DNA of 64,000 nt from Paraburkholderia dilworthii (lineage in GTDB: Bacteria; Pseudomonadota; Gammaproteobacteria; Burkholderiales; Burkholderiaceae), in assembly GCF_000472525.1 (NCBI RefSeq), contig NZ_KI421431.1:194987-258986 (forward strand), written 5' to 3'. This document shows, in pieces, positions 17,665 to 26,153 of the stretch; the first letter of the stretch is position 1; each line of letters opens with the position of its first letter. The notes beneath the pieces are model-generated. The model saw only the letters and a list, made by a program, of their open reading frames with translations. It ran no database searches and had not been told where the DNA came from. Made by a program: the position numbers and the translations under genes.

Positions 17665-18729
17665 ATGCGAATCGCTCAAATCGCTCCGTTGCACGAGGCG
17701 GTTCCTCCCAAGCTATACGGTGGTACGGAACGAGTGGTGTCCTATCTGACCGAAGCGCTGGTCGAGCAGGGCCACGACGTCACGCTCTTTGCGAGCGGCG
17801 ATTCGCAAACCTCGGCAAAGCTCGAAGCATTCTGGCCGCAAGCGCTGCGCCTTGACCCGACCATCCGCGACGTGATGGCGCCGCACATGCTGCTGCTCGA
17901 AGAAGTGCGCCGCCGCGCGGACGAATTCGATGTACTGCATTTCCACATCGACTATTACCCGTTTTCACTGTTTGCGCGCCAGCCGGTGCCGTTCGTGACC
18001 ACGCTGCATGGCCGTCTCGATCTGCCGGAACTGCAGCCGATCTTCAACACGTTCAAGGACGTGCCGGTTGTGTCTATCTCGGACAACCAGCGTATTCCGC
18101 TGCCGCAGGCGCACTGGCTGCAAACCGTTTATCACGGCCTGCCGGAAAACCTGCTCACGCCGATCAAGGACGTGAAGCCGAGCTACCTCGCGTTCCTCGG
18201 TCGCATCTCGCCGGAAAAGCGTCTCGACACGGCAATCCGGATCGCCCAGCAAGCCGGCATGCCGATCAAGGTCGCCGCCAAGCTCGACAAGGCTGACCGC
18301 GCCTACTACGACGAAGTCATCAAGCCGCTCATGGCGCTGCCGCACGTCGAATACATCGGCGAAATCAGCGAAGCGGAAAAGACCGAGTTCCTCGGCAACG
18401 CACACGCGCTGTTGTTTCCGATCGACTGGCCGGAGCCCTTTGGTCTCGTGATGATCGAGGCAATGGCTTGCGGTACGCCGGTGATCGCGTTCAATCGCGG
18501 CTCGGTGCCGGAAGTGATTGAAAACGGCGTGTCGGGTTTTGTCGTCGAAGACGAAATCAGCGCTGTCGCGGCGGTCAAGCGTCTGCATACGCTGCCGCGC
18601 GAAACGGTGCGCAAGGCGTTCGAAGCGCGCTTCTCGTCGAAGGTGATGGCGCAGAACTACGTCGCCACATACGAAGAGCTGCTGCGTCGGAAGCACCGTA
18701 CCGTGCTGCGTGAAGTCAACGCGAACTGA
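17665..18729 (+). CDS. Glycosyltransferase family 4 protein
   Basis: Retaining GT-B glycosyltransferase of 354 residues. The N-terminal half holds the acceptor loop (PLHEAVPPKLYGGTERVVSY) and the C-terminal half the nucleotide-sugar site with the E-X7-E signature in EPFGLVMIEAMACGTPVIAF. GAGGAG precedes ATG 17665 with good spacing. Donor and acceptor are unknown; trehalose, polysaccharide or glycolipid pathways are all possible. Strong hairpins follow the stop. Confidence 0.9.
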   Translation: MRIAQIAPLHEAVPPKLYGGTERVVSYLTEALVEQGHDVTLFASGDSQTSAKLEAFWPQALRLDPTIRDVMAPHMLLLEEVRRRADEFDVLHFHIDYYPFSLFARQPVPFVTTLHGRLDLPELQPIFNTFKDVPVVSISDNQRIPLPQAHWLQTVYHGLPENLLTPIKDVKPSYLAFLGRISPEKRLDTAIRIAQQAGMPIKVAAKLDKADRAYYDEVIKPLMALPHVEYIGEISEAEKTEFLGNAHALLFPIDWPEPFGLVMIEAMACGTPVIAFNRGSVPEVIENGVSGFVVEDEISAVAAVKRLHTLPRETVRKAFEARFSSKVMAQNYVATYEELLRRKHRTVLREVNAN

Positions 18730-18739
18730 ATGTGAACTG

Positions 18740-18852
18740 GACCGGGAAGTCCCGGTCAGGCAGACAGGCTTGCTGAACAAAGCGCCCTCGGGCGCTTCGC
18801 CAAAAGCCACCAGCAACGCCCCGCGCGCAAGCCGCTCGCGGGGCGTTGTTGC
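18740..18852 (+). terminator. Series of three hairpins after the GT4 gene
   Basis: GACCGGGA/TCCCGGTC (18740-18757), AAGCGCC/GGCGCTT (18780-18797) and a 12-bp stem CAACGCCCCGCG (18814-18825) with CGCGGGGCGTTG (18837-18848) follow one another. None has a clean T-tract, so they may end or protect the mRNA rather than act as a textbook terminator. Confidence 0.55.
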
Positions 18853-18989
18853 ATGCGCGCCGCGTTTTTCGCGTTCCGCGATGCAAACTGAGCGTTTCGA
18901 GTCCGTCGGCGCGAGCCACCCTTCTTAATATCCCTATAATGGCCGTGCCGCAAATTTGGCTGCGGTGCCGCCGACGACAGGAGGATGCC

Positions 18990-19844
18990 TTGGCGAGAAC
19001 GAAAGAGACGCGTGCGAATGCCGCGCCCGGCGCCGGAACGATGTTCGCGTTGCGCGCCATCGGTCTCGTGCTTCTTGCCCGCTGGCTGTTTTCGATGTCG
19101 GAGATGGATCTCAGCTCGTCGCTGTCGGCTATGGCCTCGTCGCCCTGGGCGTGCATCAACCTCGTCTTCCTGTTCCTGCTGATTTTCCTGCCGGGCGCGC
19201 GCGCGGTCGCCGAGCGTCCTTTTCATCCGCTGCCGCAATGGTTGCGGCAGGCGCTGCGTCTTTTTGCGTTCCTCGGATTTCTGTTCGCGGTGTGGTCGGT
19301 CAGCGCCTTCGTCATAAGCGCCGGCTGGCGTCGTGCCGCGCAAGCGGTGGCGGCGACCAACGGCTGGCTGCTGGCGGCGCCGGCGCTGTATGCGGCCGTT
19401 CTGTGGATCTGCCGGCCGCGCGCGCTGTGGCGCACGAACATTGCCGCGCGTCGCTTTGCCATCGGCCGCTATGCGGTCTCGCTCGATCCGCTCACGCGCA
19501 CCGTGAGCGTGTGGGCTGAGCGTCGCAAGGTGGGACAGTACGACGCGCGCGAGCTCTCCGTGCGCTGGGCGGATGGCGCAGGCACGCAGTCTGCAACGCC
19601 GCCCACGCCGATAGTCGCGCTGCACGCGGCCGGCGATACGGTCGCTTCGCCGACGCCGGCACGCACGAGCGGCGCACCGTCGCTTGCTCGCGCTTCATTC
19701 GGCCGACGCCCGAAGATCGAGCTGTTGTGGGATTCGCCGGCGGCGGCGGGTCACAACCGGCAAACCGTATTTCGCACCGCGTTGACGACCGAGGGCGACC
19801 GTGTTGCCGCGCGCGCGCTCGATACCACGCTTCGGCAAGTGTGA
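18990..19844 (+). CDS. Membrane protein of unknown function
   Basis: A 284-residue protein not assigned to a named family. Hydrophobic stretches suggest three or four membrane helices in the first 150 residues (for example INLVFLFLLIFLPG), then a soluble C-terminal region. TTG 18990 is chosen because AGGAGG lies five bases before it; an upstream in-frame ATG at 18939 overlaps a TATAAT (18935-18940) that looks like a -10 element. It is followed by a DUF2214 gene on the same strand. Function not recognised. Confidence 0.7.
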   Translation: MARTKETRANAAPGAGTMFALRAIGLVLLARWLFSMSEMDLSSSLSAMASSPWACINLVFLFLLIFLPGARAVAERPFHPLPQWLRQALRLFAFLGFLFAVWSVSAFVISAGWRRAAQAVAATNGWLLAAPALYAAVLWICRPRALWRTNIAARRFAIGRYAVSLDPLTRTVSVWAERRKVGQYDARELSVRWADGAGTQSATPPTPIVALHAAGDTVASPTPARTSGAPSLARASFGRRPKIELLWDSPAAAGHNRQTVFRTALTTEGDRVAARALDTTLRQV

Positions 19845-20000
19845 GCCGGGCGTTCGTTGTGTGCAGTCGGTCACATGCCATGACGGATGCGCAGGTTGTA
19901 AAGTAAGCCGTAGTCGATAATGAAATAAAGATGCCGCCCGCGCTTGACGGCGGGTGAGTGGAACAACAATCGATGTGCCGTGTCGTTTGCAGGAGTCGCT

Positions 20001-20465
20001 ATGCTGGTTCGCTGGTTGCTTGCCGCTCTTCATCTGCTCGCTTATGGCTTCGCGCTTGCCTCGATTTTGCGGCGCACGTGGTCGTTGCGCCGCGCCACCG
20101 TGCCTGCCGCGTTACGCTCCGTGTTCCGGGCGGATACACGCTGGGGCCTTTCCGCGCTGGTGCTGATCGTCACCGGCCTGATGCGCGTTTTCGGCAGTTA
20201 TGAAAAGGGCGCCGACTACTATCTGCACGAGCCGCTCTTTCACGTCAAGATGACCCTGCTCGTGATCATTCTCGTGCTCGAAATTCCGTCGATGCTCGCA
20301 TTGATGCGTTGGCGCGCGGCGATACGAAAAGGTGTTGCACCAGAGCTGCAAAATGCGCGCCGCTATGCGCACTTGAGCGTGATTCAGACCGTCTTACTGG
20401 TATTGATGGTATTCGCGGCAACCGGCATGGCGCGCGGTATCGGTTTGCCCTCGGGCGTGGTGTAA
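20001..20465 (+). CDS. DUF2214 family membrane protein
   Basis: A 154-residue protein with four predicted membrane helices. The diagnostic segment is FRADTRWGLSALVLIVTG and then SYEKGADYYLHEPLFHVKM, as in DUF2214 proteins. CAGGAG precedes ATG 20001. Role unknown. It converges with the following ABC exporter. Confidence 0.85.
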   Translation: MLVRWLLAALHLLAYGFALASILRRTWSLRRATVPAALRSVFRADTRWGLSALVLIVTGLMRVFGSYEKGADYYLHEPLFHVKMTLLVIILVLEIPSMLALMRWRAAIRKGVAPELQNARRYAHLSVIQTVLLVLMVFAATGMARGIGLPSGVV

Positions 20466-20539
20466 CGCGAGCGGCGCGCCAGCGAAAAGTGCCTTCCACA
20501 AAGGCATATTCCGCATGACGCGCCCCATCTTTGCCACGC

Positions 20540-22426
20540 TTACTTGCCGACCAGCAGGCTCGAATCGTCCGGGACGCGGCTGCGCAGGCGGGGCGGTTCG
20601 TGCGCTCCGTGCTGTACCGGCGGTTCGTTCAAACCCTTGATCAATTCCAGCGCCTGCCGTTCGAAAAGACGCCGATACAGGCCGTTCTCCAGGCCGATCA
20701 GTGACTCGTGACTGCCTTCTTCGATCACTTTGCCTTTGTCGAGCACGAGCAAGCGGTCGAGTGCTCGCACGGTCGAAAGGCGGTGCGCTACGACGAGCGT
20801 CGTGCGACCCATCATCAGCCGCTCCATCGCCTGCTGGATCAGCACTTCACTTTCGCTGTCGAGGCTCGACGTGGCTTCGTCCAGAATCAGAATGGGTGCG
20901 TCCGCAAGGAATGCCCGCGCGATCGCGACGCGTTGGCGTTCGCCGCCCGAGAGCTTGATGCCGCGCTCGCCGACCAGCGTGTCGTAGCCGTTGGGCAGCG
21001 CGCTGATGAAGTCGTGCGCGTTCGCGAGCCGCGCAGCGTGTTCGATCTCGGCATGGCTCGCGCCCGGCCGCGCATACGCGATGTTCTCCGCCAGCGAGCG
21101 GTGGAACAGTAGCGGCTCCTGTTGCACGATGGCGATCTGACTACGCAACGACGCCTGTTTCACTTGCGCGATGTCCTGTCCGTCGATCGTGATGCGGCCT
21201 TCCGACACGTCGTAAAGACGCTGGATCAGCTTGATGAAGGTGGTCTTTCCCGAGCCCGAGTGGCCGACCAGCCCGACCCGTTCTCCGGGCGCAATGCGCA
21301 CGGAGAAGTCGCGATAGAGCGGCGTGGCGTTCGCGCCATAGTGAAACGTCACATGCTCGAAGCGGATCTCGCCTTTGCCGATGGCGATCGGACCGGCCCC
21401 CGGACGATCCTCGATGCCGAGCGGCTGGCGCTCCAGCGAGACGAGTTCTTCCATGTCGTTGACCGAGCGCTGCAAGTTGCGAATGTGCATGCCGACCTCG
21501 CGAAGATAGCCTTGCAGCATGAAGAACATCGTCAACGCGAACGTGATGTCGCCAACGCTCGCCTCGCCGCGCAACCACAACACGAGCGCGGCGCCGAGAA
21601 TCGCGGTCTGAATGGCGACCAGCATCGCGCCCTGCACGCCGCCGTTGATCGTCCCGCGGACCCACGTGCGGCGAGTGCGGTTGCGCCACTTGCCGATTAC
21701 TCGCGCGAGCAGCAGCTCTTCGCGCTCTTCAGCGCCGAAAGCCTTGACGACGCTGTTGCAGCTGACCGCGTCTGCGAGCGCGCCGCCCATCCGCGTGTCC
21801 CATGCGTTGGCGAGGCGCGCGGCTGGCGCCACGAAGCCGAGCGACAGCGCGACGGTCACCGCGATATAGAGCGCCGAGCCGATGCCGACCACCGCGCCCA
21901 TCATCGGCCAGCGCCAGCCGAGCAGAAGCGTCGCGCCGACCAGCATAATCAGCGACGGAAAGAGGGCGATCAGCAGCGTGTCGTTGAGCAGGTCGAGCGC
22001 CCACATGCCACGTGTGATCTTGCGCACCGTGGAGCCGGCAAAACTGTTCGCATGCCAGTCGGTCGAAAAGCGCTGCACGCGATGAAACGCGTTTGCGGCG
22101 ATCTCGCTCATCATCTTCAGTGTCAGCTTGATGATGTTGAAGTACATGGCTTGCCGCAGCAAAGTCGCGCCGAGGCCAAGCCCAGCCAGCACGCAGAAGG
22201 CCGTGATGGCTGCATGCCAGGCGCTCGCACGCGCGGCCGGGCCGGACGCGATGGCGTCGACGAGGTGGCCGGCGAACATCGGCGTGAGCACGTCCGCCAC
22301 TGCGGATAGCATCACAAGCGCGGCAATGACGACGATGCGCCACGGCTGTTGCGCCCAGTGATGGAAGGTGAAACCGAGGACATCCTTGAAAGCTTGTCCG
22401 CGAAAGTCGAGTTTTTTTCTGGTCAT
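20540..22426 (-). CDS. ABC exporter, fused membrane and ATPase domains
   Basis: Second MsbA/MDR-type half-transporter in the region, 628 residues. It has a six-helix membrane domain and an ATPase domain with Walker A GHSGSGKT, signature LSGGERQR, Walker B ILILDEATSSLD and switch motif VAHRLST. ATG 22426 (MTRKKLDFRGQAFKD) is preferred to the longer in-frame extension to 22513. Substrate unknown. It is clearly diverged from the exporter at 15125-17038, so this is not a recent duplication. Confidence 0.9.
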   Translation of the reverse strand: MTRKKLDFRGQAFKDVLGFTFHHWAQQPWRIVVIAALVMLSAVADVLTPMFAGHLVDAIASGPAARASAWHAAITAFCVLAGLGLGATLLRQAMYFNIIKLTLKMMSEIAANAFHRVQRFSTDWHANSFAGSTVRKITRGMWALDLLNDTLLIALFPSLIMLVGATLLLGWRWPMMGAVVGIGSALYIAVTVALSLGFVAPAARLANAWDTRMGGALADAVSCNSVVKAFGAEEREELLLARVIGKWRNRTRRTWVRGTINGGVQGAMLVAIQTAILGAALVLWLRGEASVGDITFALTMFFMLQGYLREVGMHIRNLQRSVNDMEELVSLERQPLGIEDRPGAGPIAIGKGEIRFEHVTFHYGANATPLYRDFSVRIAPGERVGLVGHSGSGKTTFIKLIQRLYDVSEGRITIDGQDIAQVKQASLRSQIAIVQQEPLLFHRSLAENIAYARPGASHAEIEHAARLANAHDFISALPNGYDTLVGERGIKLSGGERQRVAIARAFLADAPILILDEATSSLDSESEVLIQQAMERLMMGRTTLVVAHRLSTVRALDRLLVLDKGKVIEEGSHESLIGLENGLYRRLFERQALELIKGLNEPPVQHGAHEPPRLRSRVPDDSSLLVGK

Positions 22427-22839
22427 TTGCGACAACCCGTTCGCGCGCAGCGCACCGGGGTTCCAGTCAAAAGCGAGATGAAGAGACAGTCCAAGCGCGC
22501 CGCTTGATGGCAATCAGACCGCGGGCAATAAGCCTGCGGAGCTTGCGGTGAACTGTCTGGAATTGCGCGGAGTGCCTTTTCAGGTCGACTCGCGCGGGCG
22601 ACGACTCAACGTCGCGGGACCATGTCAGGGATGGCCATATGCACTGCGAACATGTGACGCCTCCCTGTAGTCAATGAGGTGGAGAAGTAGACGGGGCGAA
22701 TGCCCGAGAGCCGACTATATCAGCACTGTTTTGCCGTCGCAATCGACGAGGTTTCGGTGTTGACGGCGCGATTCGTTACTGATTCACGCGAACACCGCGG
22801 CGCCAAACGTCAACATGCAATCAACGCAAAACAAAACGG
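22427..22839. other. Intergenic gap, no gene seen
   Basis: About 410 bases upstream of the ABC exporter and downstream of the tRNA-Val terminator. Short frames have no family features. A promoter for the exporter must lie here, but none was recognised with confidence. Confidence 0.45.
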
Positions 22840-22873
22840 AAAAGGGCTTACGCATTGCTGCGTAAGCCCTTTT
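22840..22873 (-). terminator. Terminator of tRNA-Val
   Basis: A perfect 14-bp stem: AAAAGGGCTTACGC (22840-22853) and GCGTAAGCCCTTTT (22860-22873) around a 6-base loop. On the reverse strand the stem ends in TTTT about 30 bases after the tRNA CCA. Confidence 0.9.
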
Positions 22874-22901
22874 GTCTTCGGTGATCGACACACCAAAATT
22901 C

Positions 22902-22976
22902 TGGTGGGTAGTACTGGGATCGAACCAGTGACCCCTGCCGTGTGAAGGCAGTGCTCTACCGCTGAGCTAACCACCC
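22902..22976 (-). tRNA. tRNA-Val (CAC)
   Basis: A 75-base cloverleaf on the reverse strand with acceptor GGGTGGT/ACTACCC, anticodon loop TTCACAC giving CAC, T-arm GGTTCGATCC and encoded CCA. It lies just after dnaQ, where E. coli has aspV, a tRNA-Asp. Confidence 0.97.
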
Positions 22977-22988
22977 GAAGAGATCGAG

Positions 22989-23017
22989 ATTATGTCAGTG
23001 ATTCTCGAACTCGTCCA
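22989..23017 (-). promoter_or_regulatory. Promoter of tRNA-Val
   Basis: On the reverse strand, TGGACG (23012-23017) and CATAAT (22989-22994) are separated by 17 bases. The -35 lies 7 bases beyond the dnaQ stop, so the tRNA can be transcribed independently. Confidence 0.65.
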
Positions 23018-23024
23018 GCATTTT

Positions 23025-23759
23025 TTAAGCGGCTTGCTCATCGGAGACGGGCGCCGGTTCGAGGCGCCACACGCTCGTGCCTCTTATCGCCTTGTCGAGG
23101 CCATCAAGAACCGCCTGATGTGCGGCAAGTTCTTCGTCGTTCGCAGCGATTACGACGAGTTCGAGCGAGTCTATCGCCACGCGCGGCGTGAGTGCTTCGC
23201 CACCGGCGTGCGATTCCCCGAGCATGTCGATGACGAGGCTTTCCTGGCCGCGCGTCATCGCGAGATAAACCTCGGCGAGCAGTTCCGAGTCGAGCAGCGC
23301 GCCGTGCAGCGTACGGTGCGCATTGCTGATGCCGAACCGATCGCACAGCGCGTCGAGTGAATTGCGCTTGCCGGGGAACATCTGCTTGGCGCGCGCGAGC
23401 GTGTCGATGATTTCGCCGCAATAAGTGCTGACGGGCGGCAGGCCGAGCAACGCGAATTCGGCGTCCAGAAAGCCTATGTCGAACGGTGCGTTGTGAATGA
23501 TCAGGTCCGCGCCCTGAATGAAGTCGCGGAACTGGTCTGCGATTTCTGCGAACTTCGGCTTGTCGCTGAGGAACTCGGTTGTGAGCCCGTGGACCGCCAA
23601 CGCGCCCGGATCACTGTCGCGTTCGGGATTGATATAGAAGTGCAGATTGTTGCCGGTGAGTCGCCGGTTCACCAGTTCGACGCAGCCCAGTTCGAGGATG
23701 CGGTCGCCGGTGCGAGCATTGAGGCCGGTCGTTTCGGTATCGAGGATAAGTTGACGCAT
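23025..23759 (-). CDS. dnaQ: DNA polymerase III epsilon subunit (proofreading exonuclease)
   Basis: 3'-5' exonuclease of the replicative polymerase core. The 244-residue protein has ExoI at the N-terminus (LDTETTGL), ExoII with HNAPFDIGFL, and ExoIII with the histidine and aspartate of HGALLDSELLAEVY. A C-terminal extension carries the part that binds the alpha subunit. The start is ATG 23759. The order rnhA then dnaQ on one strand is rare in E. coli terms (there they diverge), but the neighbourhood is the same. Confidence 0.97.
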   Translation of the reverse strand: MRQLILDTETTGLNARTGDRILELGCVELVNRRLTGNNLHFYINPERDSDPGALAVHGLTTEFLSDKPKFAEIADQFRDFIQGADLIIHNAPFDIGFLDAEFALLGLPPVSTYCGEIIDTLARAKQMFPGKRNSLDALCDRFGISNAHRTLHGALLDSELLAEVYLAMTRGQESLVIDMLGESHAGGEALTPRVAIDSLELVVIAANDEELAAHQAVLDGLDKAIRGTSVWRLEPAPVSDEQAA

Positions 23760-23867
23760 GTCGGATTAGCTTTGCCTCAGAAATTGCAGCCGGCGAAGTG
23801 CAGCCGGAAAAATACAGCCGAAAAATAAGCGTGTAAAACCGTTGGCGCGCACCTTGGCGCGCCAGCG

Positions 23868-24314
23868 TCACAGTTCCACGAGCGACGCGACGCCGCGATT
23901 GGCGAGTTGATCCGCGCGCTCGTTTTCCGGGTGCCCGTTGTGCCCGCGCACCCAGCGCCATTCGATTTCGTGCTGCGCGACGAGTGCGTCGAGCCGCTTC
24001 CACAAATCGGCGTTCTTCACGGGCTGTTTGGCGGCGGTGATCCAGCCTTTCTTTTTCCAGCCGTGAATCCACTCGCTGATGCCTTTCTGCACGTACTGCG
24101 AATCGGTGTGCACGACGACCTTGCACGGACGCTTCAGCGCTTCGAGCGCGGAGATCACGCCCATCAGTTCCATGCGATTGTTGGTGGTATTCGCTTCGCC
24201 GCCGAACAGTTCTTTTTCCTGATCGCCGAAGCGTAGCAGCGCGCCCCAGCCGCCAGGGCCGGGGTTGCCCTTGCAGGCGCCGTCGGTATAAATGTCGATG
24301 ATGTTCGCGGTCAT
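23868..24314 (-). CDS. rnhA: Ribonuclease HI
   Basis: Degrades RNA in RNA-DNA hybrids. The 148-residue length is normal for bacterial RNase HI. The catalytic acids are D11 ([11 protein letters not shown]), E48 (NNRMEL), D70 (HTDSQYV) and the aspartate of [11 protein letters not shown] 24314 overlaps the TGA of the upstream methyltransferase gene by the four bases ATGA, so the two are probably translationally coupled. Confidence 0.98.
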   Translation of the reverse strand: MTANIIDIYTDGACKGNPGPGGWGALLRFGDQEKELFGGEANTTNNRMELMGVISALEALKRPCKVVVHTDSQYVQKGISEWIHGWKKKGWITAAKQPVKNADLWKRLDALVAQHEIEWRWVRGHNGHPENERADQLANRGVASLVEL

Positions 24315-25186
24315 TGAGTGTGGTTGCGTGTGTTCGGTGTGGCGGCGGGCGCGAGGCCCGCGGCGAGGACGGGTTTTTTCACCTTCAGCGGCCCGACGAG
24401 GCGCATGCCGCGCACGCGCTTGATCGCCTTGATCATGTAAGTGGCGCCGAATATCGGCCACCACCGGTCGCCGGCGGCTTCCATAAAACCGTAGCGGGAG
24501 AGCCACTGGTCGCTGTCGAGCGGCGGACGATAGCAGCCGAAGCGTCCGCGTTCAAGGTCGAAGCCGAGCAGCTTGATCCAGTCTTTCAGCCGCGTAAAGG
24601 CAATCAGATCGACGGCGGCGGGCACGAACGGCCGGCCGGTCATCTTGCCGACCGACTGCCGGGCGCCCCACAGCGACAGCGAGTTGAAGCCGAGAATGAT
24701 CAACTGGCCTTCCGGCATCAGCACGCGCTCGGCTTCGCGCAGCAGGCGGTGCGGGTCGCTCGTGAATTCGAGTGTGTGCGGCATCACGATCAGATCGACG
24801 CTTTGCGCCTCGAACGGCAGGTCGAGCAGATCGCACCACACCGCACTGCGCCCCGTCGGCGCGGGTTGCGGTGCAAATCCGCCGCGTATTGAGTCGTGGA
24901 TCGAGCCGTGGATGGCACCGTTGCTCGTCCCATTTCCGGCAGGCGCGGCTGAGCGCGGGAAACCGTAGGGCGCACTGGCGCCGCTCGCGGCATCGAGCAC
25001 AAGTCCGCGGCAGGGCATGCGGTTTTCGCGCAAGGCGTCGAGCTGCGGCAGGCCGAGTTGCAGCGCGTGATAGCCGAAAACGTCCGACACCACGCGGTCG
25101 AGCTGGCTCTGTTCCCACTCCAGCACGTAGCGGCCGGGCGGCGAATCCGTCCAGGCGGGCCAGTCTATAATCGCTCGGTCAGTCAT
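24311..25186 (-). CDS. Class I SAM-dependent methyltransferase (YafS position)
   Basis: A 291-residue protein with a Rossmann methyltransferase core: a glycine-containing motif I ([14 protein letters not shown]), an acidic motif in [12 protein letters not shown], and post-motif [17 protein letters not shown] serine/glycine-rich insert separates the first strands. ATG 25186 ([12 protein letters not shown]) is chosen over longer options. It occupies the place of E. coli yafS between gloB and rnhA. Substrate not known. Confidence 0.85.
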   Translation of the reverse strand: MTDRAIIDWPAWTDSPPGRYVLEWEQSQLDRVVSDVFGYHALQLGLPQLDALRENRMPCRGLVLDAASGASAPYGFPRSAAPAGNGTSNGAIHGSIHDSIRGGFAPQPAPTGRSAVWCDLLDLPFEAQSVDLIVMPHTLEFTSDPHRLLREAERVLMPEGQLIILGFNSLSLWGARQSVGKMTGRPFVPAAVDLIAFTRLKDWIKLLGFDLERGRFGCYRPPLDSDQWLSRYGFMEAAGDRWWPIFGATYMIKAIKRVRGMRLVGPLKVKKPVLAAGLAPAATPNTRNHTQ

Positions 25187-25205
25187 ATCAAAGAATGCGT
25201 CGCCT

Positions 25206-25997
25206 ATGAATGCGCTCGAGTACGTACCGGTCCCGGCGTTTGAAGACAATTACATCTGGGTCGTTTCCGACGGACACCATGCGGTAGTCGTCGATCCGGG
25301 CGAAGCCGCTCCGGTTCGCGCCTATCTGGCCAAACGCGGGTGGCGGCTGAGCGCTATTTTACTCACGCACCATCATCAAGACCATGTCGGCGGGGTGGCT
25401 GATCTGCTGAATGGCCAGGCCGTTCCCGTCTACGGGCCCGCCGGTGAAGCGATCGAGCATCTCACGCAGCGTCTGAAAAATGGCGATCGCGTGACGATCG
25501 CGGCGCCCGCGCTCGATTTGCGCGTGCTCGAAGTGCCGGGTCATACGAGCGGTCACATCGCCTATTTCCAGGCGGCCGACCCGGCCGGCACGCCGCACGT
25601 GTTCTGCGGCGACACACTGTTCGCCTGCGGATGCGGCCGGCTCTTCGAAGGCACGCCGGGCCAGATGCTTGCGTCGCTCGACTCGCTCGCCGCGCTGCCC
25701 GGTGCGACCGAGGTTCACTGCGCGCACGAGTACACGCTGTCCAACATCCGTTTCGCGCTCGCCTGCGAGCCGGGCAACGGCGAACTGCTCGCCTGGCGTG
25801 ACAAGGCAAGCGACTTACGCGCGCGCAATGCGCCCACGCTGCCGACCACGATCGCTCACGAACGCGCGGTGAACCCATTCCTGCGCACGGACAACCCCGC
25901 AATCCAGGCAACCTTGCAAGAGCAATTGCACGCCGACGCATCAGACCGGCTGGCGGCGTTCACGTTGATGCGCGAATGGAAAAACCGCTTCAGGTGA
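25206..25997 (+). CDS. gloB: Hydroxyacylglutathione hydrolase (glyoxalase II)
   Basis: Hydrolyses S-D-lactoylglutathione to lactate and glutathione, the second step of methylglyoxal detoxification. The 263-residue metallo-beta-lactamase-fold protein carries the THHHQDH metal motif at residues 54-60, then GHTSGH, FCGDTLF and the histidine of HCAHEYT. It diverges from the methyltransferase gene across 19 bases; a TATAAT at 25166-25171 is a likely -10. Confidence 0.96.
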   Translation: MNALEYVPVPAFEDNYIWVVSDGHHAVVVDPGEAAPVRAYLAKRGWRLSAILLTHHHQDHVGGVADLLNGQAVPVYGPAGEAIEHLTQRLKNGDRVTIAAPALDLRVLEVPGHTSGHIAYFQAADPAGTPHVFCGDTLFACGCGRLFEGTPGQMLASLDSLAALPGATEVHCAHEYTLSNIRFALACEPGNGELLAWRDKASDLRARNAPTLPTTIAHERAVNPFLRTDNPAIQATLQEQLHADASDRLAAFTLMREWKNRFR

Positions 25998-26085
25998 CCG
26001 GGTTGGTCCTGGGGTCTTGCTCAAGCGAAGAATCGGAAGAATTCGCCAAGCCCCAGATTTGCTTGATATTTTGGTCAATTTTCGA

Positions 26086-26114
26086 TTGACGTAGACGTTA
26101 CGGTTTCGTACTAT
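26086..26114 (+). promoter_or_regulatory. Sigma-70 promoter of mltD
   Basis: TTGACG (26086-26091) and TACTAT (26109-26114) are spaced by 17 bases, 40 bases before the mltD ATG. Confidence 0.7.
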
Positions 26115-26153
26115 CGGCTGCAAATTCCAGCCCTTGTGGAAGCCGAGACGTTC

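Noticed and set aside
21122-22309. 395-codon open frame on the plus strand
   Set aside because: It lies opposite the ABC exporter at 20540-22426 and has an antisense-like composition.
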